A stretch of DNA of 34,640 bases from CAZZKF01 sp964654995 (GCA_964654995.1 CAZZKF010000025.1:1-34640); one strand, 5' to 3'; shown: positions 21,804 through 30,806, counted from the stretch's first letter. The notes: generated from the letters alone by a model not told the origin. A program made the numbers and translations.

Positions 21804-23069
21804 TCAGCTCAGGAACGGCGACAGGCTTTCGGCCATTTCCTCCGGCGTAAACGGATAATCGACGCCGTTGCGGGCATTGACCAGCTTGTCCGGGGGCACG
21901 CGCGCAAGCTCGCGCTGGAGGCGCAGGGCGGTGCGCATGGCCAGGCCCGCCTTCCAGGTCAGTGCGGTGATCACGACGCCGTTCTTGGTATCGAGGATGG
22001 TGGTCACCAATTCGGCCTCGATGCGGGCGAGGCGGGCCAGCGCCAGGATCACGAAGCGCCGGCGCTTCTGATCCAGGGCCTCGCCGAGGGCCGTATCGTC
22101 GAGCGCCCCGGCGTCAAACAGCTCGGCGATTTCCTTGCGCGGGTCGGCGTGATCCGGGTCTGGCTCGGCCACCGGTTCGCTGGCGATCCGCTCGCGTACC
22201 TTTTTCAGCAACTCGTCGGCAAAGTCGTCCTCGATCCCGTGGCGCTCGATCATCACGTTGACCAGGGACGAGGCGACAAATCCGGCGATCCGGCGCATCG
22301 CCCGGATCGAAAGCTCGGGCCGCATCACCATCGGCTGGTGCCAGGCTTCGATCTCTTCCGCCTGGTCGATGATCCGGTCGAGCGTTTCCTCGCGGATCTG
22401 GGCGCTCGGGTTGGCCAGCAGGGCGGCCACCGCCGGAACATCCAGTGTCGAGGCGATCGCATCTGAGACGTCCTCGCTGACCTGCGCGCGACGCGAGATC
22501 GCCTCCAGCGCCCCGGACACGGTTGTGCCGGCAATGATCTCGCGCAGGTCATCGTCGTTGAGCAGCGGCGAATACTCGAGGATCGGGGCGCAGACCACCA
22601 GTTCCACGTCCTGGGCCAGTTGCTTGACCAGGTGATGCGGCACATTGCGCGCCTGCTTGATCTCTTCGGCGATGATCTGGCGTACCCGCGGCAACTGATC
22701 GGCGGCGAGCCGTTCGAGCAGCGCGATCATTTCCTCGCGCAGGCGGGTTCGCGTCCCGGGATCGAGATCGGGCAGCAGGCGCGAGATCTTGCGGGCCAGC
22801 TCGCAGCGTACCTCGTCATCGCTGTCGCCGACAAGCAGGGCGTCGGCCTTGACCGGGGTGCTGGGATTGGCGGCGATCGACCGGCGGATCTCCGGCGACT
22901 CATCGCGCGCCAGATAGTAGAGAATCTCGGGCCGCACGTCCTCGCGCTTGGCCAGCGCCGCCTTGATCTCGGGCTCCTCGCGCGCGAGATAGTCGCGGGC
23001 CTCCTCATAGGTCAGCTCATCCGGGAGCTGCGTCTCCTTGTGCAAGGCCTTTTTCAACTTCTCCAGCAT
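21804..23069 (-). CDS. DUF2336-domain protein
   Basis: A 421-residue, largely alpha-helical acidic protein with the DUF2336 layout common in Alphaproteobacteria. HEAT-like repeats run from about residue 45 (REDVRPEILYYLARDESPEIRRSIAANPSTP) to about 240. A second helical part ends in KNGVVITALTWKAGLAM and a C-terminal YPFTPEEM. Some DUF2336 proteins are linked to stress or c-di-GMP signalling, but no biochemical function is established. It is cytoplasmic. GAGGGGG precedes the ATG at 23069. It begins 14 bases after the GGDEF gene stops, so both are probably in one transcript. Confidence 0.85.
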   Translation of the reverse strand: MLEKLKKALHKETQLPDELTYEEARDYLAREEPEIKAALAKREDVRPEILYYLARDESPEIRRSIAANPSTPVKADALLVGDSDDEVRCELARKISRLLPDLDPGTRTRLREEMIALLERLAADQLPRVRQIIAEEIKQARNVPHHLVKQLAQDVELVVCAPILEYSPLLNDDDLREIIAGTTVSGALEAISRRAQVSEDVSDAIASTLDVPAVAALLANPSAQIREETLDRIIDQAEEIEAWHQPMVMRPELSIRAMRRIAGFVASSLVNVMIERHGIEDDFADELLKKVRERIASEPVAEPDPDHADPRKEIAELFDAGALDDTALGEALDQKRRRFVILALARLARIEAELVTTILDTKNGVVITALTWKAGLAMRTALRLQRELARVPPDKLVNARNGVDYPFTPEEMAESLSPFLS

Positions 23070-23083
23070 ATCCCCCTCGTCAA

Positions 23084-24868
23084 TTACAGCCGCGCAACGC
23101 CATAGGTGGCGCGGCCCCGTTTCTTGGCGTCATACATGGCCTGATCGGCGGCTTCGATCAGTTGGTCGAGCGTGTGCCGGGATTGGCCATCGACGGCGAT
23201 CCCGATCGACATGGATAACGGCGGCTCGGTCTCGCCGGCCAGCTTGCGCAGTTCCGGACAGGCGCCGAGCAGATCCTCGGCCACCGCAATCGCCTGCGCC
23301 TCGTCGGCGCCCCCCAGCCACAGAACGAACTCGTCGCCGCCCAGCCGGGCGCCAACGTCGTGCTCGCCAAGGCGCGCCCGCAGCGCATCGCCCAGAGTCG
23401 CCAGGATACGGTCGCCGCGTCGATGGCCGTAGCGGTCGTTGATCTGCTTGAAATGGTCGAGATCGACATAAAGCAGCGCGCTCGGCACCGCCGCCGCATG
23501 CCGGCGCGCCAGGGCGGCACCGGCCAGATCGACGAAGGTGCGGCGGTTAAAGAGACCGGTCAGCGGATCGACCTGGGAGAGATATTCCAGCTCCTTCTGG
23601 CGGGCGATCTGCTCCATGGCGATGCCGAGCTGATCGGCAACTCCGGCCAGCAGCGCATGATCGTCTTCGGAAAATGGCGGCTGGTCGGGGGTGCGCACCA
23701 GGGCGATGGCGCCGTTGACCTGGCCGTGGTGCTGCGAGAGGGCGAGAAGCGCGTCGCCTGCTGCCGTTTCAAGCGGCACCGGCGAGTCCGGTGCCAGCGC
23801 ATCCGCCGCCAGACCTTCGATCCGGACCTCGACCTCGGCCAGAGCCGCCTGTGCGCCGTCAGCGTCGTCGGGATAGGTGGCGGCCGGGACGAAATCGGCG
23901 CCGTCGCGCCGCCACACCCGGCAGATTTGCGCCTGCGCTGCGCGTGCCGTTTCCCGAGTGGCCGCGCCGAGCATCTCATCCGTGTCCACCTGATCGCGGA
24001 TCGACGAGACGATCCGGCCCAGCAGACGCTCACGTGCCCGTGCCCGCTTCAGCGCCGCATCGCGGGCCCGGGCTTGCGTGACGTCGCGCCCGACGCCGCG
24101 GGCCCCCGTCCAGACGCCGGTCTCATCGACGATCGGCACCGCCGAGATCAACATGCACACGGCCGAACCATCCTTGGCCGTCAGCCAGACTTCAACCTCG
24201 TCGACGGCCTCGCGGGCCGCAAACGGCAGCGGTTCCGGCGCGGCATGATCGGCGCTGACCAGAGCCGCAGCCGGCCGCGCCAGAAGCTCGACCGCGGTGA
24301 ACCCCAACGCCCCCTTGGGCGAGACATAGCGAAACTGCCCCTGATCGTCGGTCTCCCAGGTGAAATCGGTGGAACAGTCGACCAGGTCCTTGAAACGTTT
24401 GCGCGAGTCAATCAGGGCCGTCGTCAGATTGGTCTCGAAGGTGAGGTCCTGGCACAGCACCAGCACACACGGCCCCGGCGCTGCCTCCATTGAGGCGGTC
24501 GGCAGAACGACGGCACGATAGCTGCGCGCCGCATCGCCCTTGCCCATCTGCACCGGTTCGGCCGCCGGCAGGCCGCGTGCGGCGCAGCGTTCGATCGCTG
24601 TACGCAGGCGAGCAAAGGCGGGCTCGCGCAGGCCGCGGGCAAGGCCGGCGCCATCGCGATTGGCATGGACCAGGGTGGTGCCGCCGGTCACGATGAAGGC
24701 AGGACCGGGAAAACGATCGACGATCGCCGCCGGCTCGGCCGTCGAGCGGGCGGTATCGGCAGCCGCAGCATCTGTGGTGGTGAGAGCCCGGCGCATCGTC
24801 ATCATCCGAATAGCTGCACGCGGCAAAGGCCGCAGGCCCCGGAAATGGGGGTGCCGACAGGCTATCAT
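23084..24868 (-). CDS. PAS-GAF-GGDEF diguanylate cyclase
   Basis: A signalling protein of up to 594 residues with no transmembrane segment. A possible PAS-like N-terminal segment (about 50-150) is followed by a clear PAS domain at about 170-290 (FKDLVDCSTDFTWETDDQGQ), a GAF domain at about 300-440 and a GGDEF domain at about 445-594. GGDEF is intact at 510-514, so it should make c-di-GMP from GTP. The upstream RxxD inhibitory site is absent (GEHD occupies the place), so product inhibition is probably lacking. No EAL domain is fused. The start is uncertain: ATGs at 24868, 24805 and 24796 are all possible and none has a strong ribosome site. Confidence 0.88.
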   Translation of the reverse strand: MIACRHPHFRGLRPLPRAAIRMMTMRRALTTTDAAAADTARSTAEPAAIVDRFPGPAFIVTGGTTLVHANRDGAGLARGLREPAFARLRTAIERCAARGLPAAEPVQMGKGDAARSYRAVVLPTASMEAAPGPCVLVLCQDLTFETNLTTALIDSRKRFKDLVDCSTDFTWETDDQGQFRYVSPKGALGFTAVELLARPAAALVSADHAAPEPLPFAAREAVDEVEVWLTAKDGSAVCMLISAVPIVDETGVWTGARGVGRDVTQARARDAALKRARARERLLGRIVSSIRDQVDTDEMLGAATRETARAAQAQICRVWRRDGADFVPAATYPDDADGAQAALAEVEVRIEGLAADALAPDSPVPLETAAGDALLALSQHHGQVNGAIALVRTPDQPPFSEDDHALLAGVADQLGIAMEQIARQKELEYLSQVDPLTGLFNRRTFVDLAGAALARRHAAAVPSALLYVDLDHFKQINDRYGHRRGDRILATLGDALRARLGEHDVGARLGGDEFVLWLGGADEAQAIAVAEDLLGACPELRKLAGETEPPLSMSIGIAVDGQSRHTLDQLIEAADQAMYDAKKRGRATYGVARL

Positions 24869-24929
24869 CCTGATATTAATGCGCCATTAAGCGCCGGCCC
24901 TGGCCCTCGATGAGCCCAAGCAAACCGTG

Positions 24930-25625
24930 ATGCCGCAAGTTGCCGATCCCGACCTGATCGATGCCTGGATCTTCGATCTCGACAACACGCTCTATCCGGC
25001 CGACTGCCGGCTGTTCGAGCAGGTCAGCGGGCGCATGAGCCGGTTCGTCGCCGACCATCTGGGCCTCGATCTGGCGCAGGCGCGAGCGGTTCAAAAACGT
25101 CTGTTCCACACCTATGGCACGACGCTTCGGGGCCTGATGACCGAATACGGCGTCGAGCCGGAGGCGTTTCTCGCCTTCGTGCACGACATCGATCTGTCGG
25201 TGCTGAGGCCGGACCCCGATCTGGCCGCCGTTCTGGCCGATCTGCCCGGCCGCAAGTTCGTCTATACCAATGCCGATGGCGGCTATGCGGCCCGCATCCT
25301 CGATCGCCTGGGGCTGGCGGCGCGGTTCGATGGCGTCTTCGACATCCAGGCCGCCGACTATGTGCCGAAGCCCGAGCCGCGCGCGTTTGATCGCCTGATC
25401 GCAGCGCTCGACATCACGCCGACGCGCACCGTCATGATCGAGGACATCGCCCGCAATCTCGTGCCCGCAGCCCAACGCGGCATGACCACGGTGTGGGTGC
25501 CGACCGGCAATGACTGGGCCCGGGAAGGGTCCGGGGACGGCCATATCGACCACATTGCCGATGACCTGGCGACCTGGCTCGGCCAATGGCCGGACGTGGC
25601 CGGCCGGCCAGCGCACCGCAGTTGA
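24930..25625 (+). CDS. HAD-family pyrimidine 5'-nucleotidase
   Basis: A 231-residue HAD hydrolase of the pyrimidine 5'-nucleotidase (SDT1/YjjG-like) subfamily. The nucleophile is Asp16 and the general acid Asp18 in DLDNTLYP; motif II is VYTNADGG, motif III Lys is in YVPKPEP, and motif IV is MIEDIARNL. These enzymes dephosphorylate nucleoside monophosphates or similar phosphates. The ATG at 24930 directly follows a GTG at 24927. There is no clear ribosome site. The dapD promoter -35 element overlaps its stop codon. Confidence 0.85.
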   Translation: MPQVADPDLIDAWIFDLDNTLYPADCRLFEQVSGRMSRFVADHLGLDLAQARAVQKRLFHTYGTTLRGLMTEYGVEPEAFLAFVHDIDLSVLRPDPDLAAVLADLPGRKFVYTNADGGYAARILDRLGLAARFDGVFDIQAADYVPKPEPRAFDRLIAALDITPTRTVMIEDIARNLVPAAQRGMTTVWVPTGNDWAREGSGDGHIDHIADDLATWLGQWPDVAGRPAHRS

Positions 25626-25649
25626 CAGCCCGGGTTCGGCGGCTATTGT
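25622..25649 (+). promoter_or_regulatory. Near-consensus sigma70-like promoter for dapD-dapE
   Basis: A perfect -35 TTGACA (25622-25627, overlapping the stop of the upstream nucleotidase gene), a 16-base spacer and -10 TATTGT (25644-25649). Transcription would begin near 25656, about 38 bases before dapD. It implies that the lysine-pathway genes are transcribed independently of the nucleotidase. Confidence 0.6.
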
Positions 25650-25693
25650 CTGGCGCGAACCCTTTTGTTTCTGGCCTTGAGCGGTAGCCGCCA

Positions 25694-26533
25694 ATGGATT
25701 TCGCAAGCCACCAAGCCACCATCGAAGCCGCCTGGAAGGAGCGCGACTCCCTGGGCCCGGCGACCGGCGGCGCGGTGCGCGAAGCGGTGGACGCGGTTCT
25801 CCAAGCCCTGGATGACGGTCGCCTGCGCGTGGCCGAGAAGGTCGATGGCAACTGGCAGGTTCGGACCTGGTTGAAACAGGCGATTCTTTTGTACTTTCGC
25901 CTGACCGAGAGCCGGCTGATCGCCGGCGGCCCGGACGGGGCGACGTGGTTCGACAAGGTGCCGCTCAAATGCGCCGGCTGGGACGAGGCGCGCTTTCGCG
26001 CCGCCGGCTTTCGCGCCGTGCCGGGTTCGCTGGTCCGCTATGGCGCCCATGTCGCACCCGGTGCGGTTCTGATGCCGAGTTTCGTCAACATCGGCGCCTA
26101 CGTCGGGGCGCGGACCATGGTCGATACCTGGGCAACCGTCGGATCCTGCGCCCAGATCGGCGCCGACTGCCATATTTCGGGCGGTGCCGGCATCGGCGGC
26201 GTCCTGGAGCCGGTTCAGGCCGCACCGGTGATCATCGAGGACAACTGTTTCATCGGCGCCCGTTCGGAAGTCGCTGAAGGGGTGATCGTCGAGGAAGGTG
26301 CGGTGCTGGCCATGGGCGTCTACCTGGGCGCCTCCACCAAGATCATCGATCGCGAGACCGGCGACGTGCTGCGCGGCCGGGTGCCGGCGTACTCGGTGGT
26401 GGTGCCGGGCACCATCGATGGCGAGCCAAGAGCCGACGGCGTCAGTGCCAGTCTCTATGCGGCGGTGATCGTCAAGCGGGTGGATGCCCGTACCCGGGCC
26501 AAGGTCTCGCCCAACGACCTTCTGCGCGACTAG
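25694..26533 (+). CDS. dapD: Tetrahydrodipicolinate N-succinyltransferase
   Basis: A 279-residue enzyme (E. coli 274) that succinylates tetrahydrodipicolinate in the succinylase branch of lysine and diaminopimelate synthesis. An N-terminal helical domain is followed by a left-handed beta-helix of hexapeptide repeats at about 110-225 (GAHVAPGAVLMPSFVNIGAY, then GGAGIGGVLEP). The DNCFIGARSEV segment is characteristic of DapD. It is a cytoplasmic trimer in the family. dapE starts one base after the dapD stop codon (TAG 26531-26533, ATG 26535). Confidence 0.96.
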   Translation: MDFASHQATIEAAWKERDSLGPATGGAVREAVDAVLQALDDGRLRVAEKVDGNWQVRTWLKQAILLYFRLTESRLIAGGPDGATWFDKVPLKCAGWDEARFRAAGFRAVPGSLVRYGAHVAPGAVLMPSFVNIGAYVGARTMVDTWATVGSCAQIGADCHISGGAGIGGVLEPVQAAPVIIEDNCFIGARSEVAEGVIVEEGAVLAMGVYLGASTKIIDRETGDVLRGRVPAYSVVVPGTIDGEPRADGVSASLYAAVIVKRVDARTRAKVSPNDLLRD

Positions 26534-26534
26534 C

Positions 26535-27686
26535 ATGGCGGCGCGGCCGGACGTTACCGAACTGGCCCGGGCACTGGTCCGCGTGCCCAGCATCACGCCG
26601 GATTGCGGCCCGGCGCTGGATGTGCTGGCCAACACCCTCGACGACCTGGGCTTTGCCTGCCATCGCCTGACCTTTGCCGAGGACGGCACGGCACCGGTCG
26701 ACAACCTGTTCGCGCGCTTTGGCGAGGGAGCCCCGCATTTCTGCTTCGCCGGCCATATCGACGTCGTGCCGGTGGGCGATGCGACCGCCTGGAGCGTCGA
26801 TCCCTTTGCCGGCGAGATCATCGACGACCGCCTGTTCGGGCGTGGCGCCAGCGATATGAAAGGTGCGATTGCCGCCTTCATCACGGCGACGGCGCAGGCG
26901 TTCGAAGACAGCGCACACCCCGGCTCGATCAGCCTGCTGATCACCGGTGACGAGGAAGGCCCGGCGGTCAACGGCACCGTCAAGGTGCTCGAATGGATGG
27001 CCGGTGAAGGCCATATCCCGGATGCCTGCCTGGTTGGCGAGCCGACCAATCCGCACCGTTTGGGCGAAATGATGAAAATCGGCCGGCGCGGCAGCCTCAA
27101 CTGCCGGCTTACCGTGTTCGGCGCCCAGGGCCATGTCGCCTACCCGGGCCTGGCCGACAATCCGGTGACCCGGCTGATCGCCATGCTGGGGCGCATCAGC
27201 GAGGCCGAGCTCGACGAGGGCACCGAATATTTCCACGCCTCGCGGCTCGAGATCACCTCGGTCGACGTCGGCAATCCGTCGCACAACGTCATCCCGGCGC
27301 GGGCCGAGGCGCGCTTCAACATCCGCTTCAACGACCGCCATACGCCGGACTCCCTGATCGGCTGGCTGCACGAGCAGTTCTCCCAGATCGGCGGCGGTTA
27401 CGAGCTCGATGCCCGGGCCACCGGCGATGCCTTTGTCTCGCCGCCGGGGCCGCTGATCGACATCGTCTCGGCGGCCGTCGAAGAGGTCACCGGGCGCGTG
27501 CCCGAGCGCAGCACCTCGGGCGGCACCTCGGATGCCCGCTACATCAAGGACTACTGCCCGGTGGCCGAGTTCGGGCTCACCGGTCAGAGCATGCACAAGG
27601 TCGACGAATGGGTGGCCTTGGCCGATCTCGAGGCGCTTGCCCGCATCTACCGCGGTGTGCTGGCGCGCGCCGCCCAGGGCCTTTGA
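26535..27686 (+). CDS. dapE: Succinyl-diaminopimelate desuccinylase
   Basis: A 383-residue M20 zinc peptidase-fold enzyme that releases L,L-diaminopimelate for lysine and peptidoglycan. Metal and catalytic residues are in place: His74 and Asp76 (FAGHIDVVP), bridging Asp107 (GRGASDMKG), base Glu140 and ligand Glu141 (TGDEEGP), and STSGGTSDARYI near the C terminus. The frame is open from 26484 inside dapD, but the family start MAARPDV at 26535 is preferred. Its stop overlaps the next ATG (TGATG). Confidence 0.96.
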   Translation: MAARPDVTELARALVRVPSITPDCGPALDVLANTLDDLGFACHRLTFAEDGTAPVDNLFARFGEGAPHFCFAGHIDVVPVGDATAWSVDPFAGEIIDDRLFGRGASDMKGAIAAFITATAQAFEDSAHPGSISLLITGDEEGPAVNGTVKVLEWMAGEGHIPDACLVGEPTNPHRLGEMMKIGRRGSLNCRLTVFGAQGHVAYPGLADNPVTRLIAMLGRISEAELDEGTEYFHASRLEITSVDVGNPSHNVIPARAEARFNIRFNDRHTPDSLIGWLHEQFSQIGGGYELDARATGDAFVSPPGPLIDIVSAAVEEVTGRVPERSTSGGTSDARYIKDYCPVAEFGLTGQSMHKVDEWVALADLEALARIYRGVLARAAQGL

Positions 27687-28300
27687 TGACCGGAGCATCC
27701 GGCGCCGGGCCGGCGGCCATCGCGCGGTATGTGGCGGGCTCGGTCGCGGGCGCCGTTTCCCTGATCGTCGATCGGCAGGCGGCGCTGGCCCGCTTTGATC
27801 TCAGCATCGCCGGTTTCTGGCGCTCGTTTGGCGCCGCGCTCCTCGTGTTGCCGGTTTACGGCCTGGCGCTGGCCGCCTCGGGACGCTCCCTGGGGAGCAC
27901 CGGGATCGCCGGCGCGCTCATGATCTACGGGCTCAACTGGGTGGCCTTTCCGATCGTCATGCTGGCGGTCGTCAAGCTCCTGGATCTGGGCGAGCACTAC
28001 GTCCGCTACATCATCGTCTACAACTGGGCCCGGGTGATCATCGCCGCCGTGCAGCTGCCGCTGCGCCTGGTGGTGGCCGGTGGCGTGCTGGGTGATGCGG
28101 CGTTCGTGGTGATCGCCACCGTGGTGACAGCGGCGGTTCTGGTCTATCAGTGGCGGATCGCCCGCATCGCCTTGCAAGCCGGCTGGGGCGCAGCGGTCGG
28201 GATCGTCGTCCTCGATCTGGTGCTTGGCGATCTCATCGCCGCCGCCGGGCTGGCGCTTCTCGGCAGCGAGCTGCCGGCCGCGCCCGGCCTTTCTCAATAG
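27686..28300 (+). CDS. Membrane protein of unknown function, downstream of dapE
   Basis: A 204-residue integral membrane protein. Hydrophobic segments lie at about 45-65, 72-95, 108-130, 132-155 and 160-195, preceded by a conserved-looking LARFDLSIAGFWRSF. I do not recognise a functional family; it resembles hypothetical proteins found next to dapE in other Alphaproteobacteria (recollection). It is translationally coupled to dapE, with ATG sharing a base with the dapE stop. Its 3' end overlaps the convergent truA gene by seven bases. Confidence 0.8.
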   Translation: MTGASGAGPAAIARYVAGSVAGAVSLIVDRQAALARFDLSIAGFWRSFGAALLVLPVYGLALAASGRSLGSTGIAGALMIYGLNWVAFPIVMLAVVKLLDLGEHYVRYIIVYNWARVIIAAVQLPLRLVVAGGVLGDAAFVVIATVVTAAVLVYQWRIARIALQAGWGAAVGIVVLDLVLGDLIAAAGLALLGSELPAAPGLSQ

Positions 28301-29031
28301 TCGACGCGGACCAGATAGAGACCGTGGGGCGGCGCATTGAGCCCCAGGGCGCGGCGGTCCCGGGCCTCGAGCGCGCGGGCGACATCATCGGCAGTCCATC
28401 GCCCCTCGCCCACCAGTTTGAGCGTGCCGACCATCGAGCGCACCTGATGATGCAGGAATGAGCGCGCCCGCGCATGCACCCGGATCTCTTCGCCGGTACG
28501 CACGACATCAAGGCGATCGAGGGTCTTGACCGGCGATTTCGCCTGGCAGCGGCTGGAGCGGAAGGTGGTGAAGTCGTGGCGCCCGACAAGAAGTCGGGCC
28601 GCCGCCTGCATCGCCCCGTCATCGAGGGGCCGAGGCACATGCCAGGCGCGGCCCCGCTCGAGCGTCAGTGGCGGACGGCGATTGATGATGCGGTAGAGGT
28701 ATTCGCGGGCCCTGGCATCGAAGCGGGCGTGAAAATCATCGCTCACGCGTTCGACCGAGAGCACCGCCGCGGCATGCGGGCGCAGATGGAAATTGAGCGC
28801 GTCGCGCACGGTATCTTCCGGATGCGCGCGTGCCAGATCGACATGCGCCACCTGGCCCAGCGCGTGAACGCCGGCATCCGTGCGCCCGGCCGCGGTCACC
28901 CGCACCTGCTGCCCGCAAAAGCGGACAATCGCCTCTTCGACCACCTGCTGGACGGACAGGCCATTGTCCTGATGCTGCCAGCCGACAAAGGCGGTGCCGT
29001 CATATTCCAGGATCAGGCGATAGCGCGGCAT
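28294..29031 (-). CDS. truA: tRNA pseudouridine(38-40) synthase
   Basis: A 245-residue TruA that converts U38-U40 of many tRNA anticodon arms to pseudouridine. The catalytic Asp52 lies in AGRTDAGVHALGQVAH, and the RNA-binding segment SFLHHQVRSMVGTL is present. The start at ATG 29031 gives the normal MPRYRLILEYDGT N terminus; the longer frame to 29094 would run into fmt. It is the last gene of def-fmt-truA, ten bases after fmt. Confidence 0.95.
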   Translation of the reverse strand: MPRYRLILEYDGTAFVGWQHQDNGLSVQQVVEEAIVRFCGQQVRVTAAGRTDAGVHALGQVAHVDLARAHPEDTVRDALNFHLRPHAAAVLSVERVSDDFHARFDARAREYLYRIINRRPPLTLERGRAWHVPRPLDDGAMQAAARLLVGRHDFTTFRSSRCQAKSPVKTLDRLDVVRTGEEIRVHARARSFLHHQVRSMVGTLKLVGEGRWTADDVARALEARDRRALGLNAPPHGLYLVRVDY

Positions 29032-29041
29032 CGCGGGGCCG

Positions 29042-29971
29042 TCAGCCAAGCCGGGTGCCGGCGGCAAGGGGAAGGCCGCGCAACAGTTCATCAACGCTGA
29101 TCACGCGCCGGCCGGCCCGTTGCACCCGGATGGGACGCACGGCGCCGCGCCCGCAAGCCACGGTCAGGCGATCATCGAGCACCTCGCCGGGCGCGCCGGC
29201 GGGCGCATCACCGATGATTTCGGCCGCCCAGACCTTGATGCGCAGGCCGTCGACCTCGAACCAGGCGCCCGGTGCCGGGTTGAAGGCGCGGATCTGACGC
29301 TCGATCTCGGCGGCGTCGCGGCGCCAGTCGATGCGCGCCTCCGCCTTGTCGATCTTGTCCGCGTAGGTCGCCCCCTTGTCCGTCTGCGGGCGCGGGCGCA
29401 GGCGCCCGGCGGCATAGCCGTCCAGGGCCTCCAACATCGCCTGCGCGCCAAGCTGCGCCAACTCGTCGTGCAGGCTGCCGGCGGTGGCGTTCGCCGCAAT
29501 CGGGTGTTCGCGGGCCAGCAGGATGGGCCCCGAATCGAGGCCTTCGTCGACCAGCATGACGGTCACCCCGGTGACCGCGTCGCCAGCCAGCAGGGCGCGC
29601 TGAATGGGCGCCGCGCCGCGCCAGCGCGGCAACAGCGAGGGATGGAGATTGAGGCAGCCGAGCCGCGGCCCGGCAAAAACCGCCTGTGGCAGGATCAGGC
29701 CGTAGGCGACGACCACCCCGGCATCGACGTTGAGCGCGGCAAACGCCTTCTGCTCCTCCGCTGAACGCAGCGACCTGGGCGTGCGCACCGCCAGACCATG
29801 GGCTTCAGCCCAGCTCTGCACCGGCGTCGGGCGCGGATGCTGGCCACGACCGGCCGGGCGCGGCGGGCGCGTATAGACGGCCGTCACCTCGTGCCCGGAC
29901 GCCACCAGCGCCGCCAGGGTCGGCACGGCGAATTCGGCCGAGCCTAGAAATGCGAGCCGCAGACGGGGCAT
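29042..29971 (-). CDS. fmt: Methionyl-tRNA formyltransferase
   Basis: A 309-residue enzyme that formylates initiator Met-tRNA. The formyl-transfer triad is intact: Asn108 and His110 in NLHPSLLPRWRGAAP and Asp146 in DEGLDSGPI. The N-terminal LAFLGSAEFAVPTL and the C-terminal OB-fold domain are standard. It lies 21 bases downstream of def, its usual partner. Confidence 0.96.
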   Translation of the reverse strand: MPRLRLAFLGSAEFAVPTLAALVASGHEVTAVYTRPPRPAGRGQHPRPTPVQSWAEAHGLAVRTPRSLRSAEEQKAFAALNVDAGVVVAYGLILPQAVFAGPRLGCLNLHPSLLPRWRGAAPIQRALLAGDAVTGVTVMLVDEGLDSGPILLAREHPIAANATAGSLHDELAQLGAQAMLEALDGYAAGRLRPRPQTDKGATYADKIDKAEARIDWRRDAAEIERQIRAFNPAPGAWFEVDGLRIKVWAAEIIGDAPAGAPGEVLDDRLTVACGRGAVRPIRVQRAGRRVISVDELLRGLPLAAGTRLG

Positions 29972-29992
29972 GGTTCCTGGCCTTTCGGGCGC

Positions 29993-30511
29993 TCAGCCCA
30001 CAGCTTCCAGCTTGCGGGCCTTGATCAGCTTGCGGACGATCATGTTGCGCCTGATGGCCGACAAGTGATCGATGAACAGAATGCCCTCAAGATGGTCCAT
30101 CTCGTGCTGGATGCAGGTCGACAGAAGGCCCTTGGCGTGGATCTCCTGCGCCTTGCCGTCATAATCGATATAGCGGATGCGGGCCTCGGCCGGGCGTTCG
30201 ACCTCGGCATACTGGTCGGGCAGGGACAGACAGCCTTCTTCACAGCGGATGGACTCGTCGCCGGTCCAGACGATCTCCGGGTTGATCAGGAACAGCGGCG
30301 CCGGCGCCTCGTCCTTGGCCGAGATATCGACGACGATGGCCCGCTTCGGCACGCCCACCTGAACCGCAGCGAGGCCGATGCCGGGGGCCGCATACATGGT
30401 CTCCAGCATGTCGTCGAGCAGCCGGCGCAAAGCGTCGTCGACCGTCTCGACCGGGCTCGAGACCTGCTTCAGGCGGGCATCCGGAACCGTGATGATCGGC
30501 AGAACGGCCAT
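29993..30511 (-). CDS. def: Peptide deformylase
   Basis: A 172-residue iron/zinc hydrolase that removes the formyl group from nascent proteins. All three motifs are present: GIGLAAVQVG (44-53), EEGCLSLP (91-98, metal ligand Cys94) and QHEMDHL (135-141, ligands His136 and His140, catalytic Glu137). It is the first gene of def-fmt-truA. A possible -35 TTGACG lies at 30600-30605 (minus), but no convincing -10 follows at the right spacing. Confidence 0.97.
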   Translation of the reverse strand: MAVLPIITVPDARLKQVSSPVETVDDALRRLLDDMLETMYAAPGIGLAAVQVGVPKRAIVVDISAKDEAPAPLFLINPEIVWTGDESIRCEEGCLSLPDQYAEVERPAEARIRYIDYDGKAQEIHAKGLLSTCIQHEMDHLEGILFIDHLSAIRRNMIVRKLIKARKLEAVG

Positions 30512-30737
30512 CGTTACAACACACCCTCGTCGCCGGGCCCGGGGATCGAATTAAAGCCTCACGCAGACCCGCCTGTTAGGTAATACGGGCCCGCATGGGC
30601 GTCAAGCGCGAGTGCCCTTTCCCGAAACCTGCGCAACGGCCAGGCAGGGCAAGATCGAACATACACCAGATGGGGGTTTCCAACCGTCTGGGCATCATAC
30701 ATAAAGGAGCCATAAAAGCGGACATCAAAGAGGCTGT

Positions 30738-30806
30738 ATGAAGACTATGAACACGAATAACAATGTGATATATATATCTTTATGGCTGGAAACGAAGCGG
30801 ACATAA
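30738..30806 (+). CDS. Possible 22-codon leader ORF before fic
   Basis: ATG at 30738 follows an AAAGAGG ribosome site (30727-30733) by four bases and encodes an Asn/Thr-rich 22-residue peptide ending ETKRT. It runs past the fic ATG at 30782 in another frame and stops at 30806. It is too short for a FicA-type antitoxin. It could be a leader peptide or chance. Confidence 0.2.
   Translation: MKTMNTNNNVIYISLWLETKRT
30766..30774 (+). promoter_or_regulatory. Candidate extended -10 element for fic
   Basis: TGATATATA matches an extended -10 (TG, one base, TATATA). The expected transcription start would be at about 30781-30782, that is at the A of the putative ATG. This would make the fic mRNA leaderless, which fits the lack of any ribosome site before that ATG. 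The 270-base interval 30512-30781 is notably AT-rich in its last 120 bases and otherwise holds no clear gene. Confidence 0.35.

Noticed and set aside
24910..24930. A six-codon leader ORF overlapping the nucleotidase start
   Set aside because: Unlike the one at 2947 it has no ribosome site, so chance is the simpler explanation.
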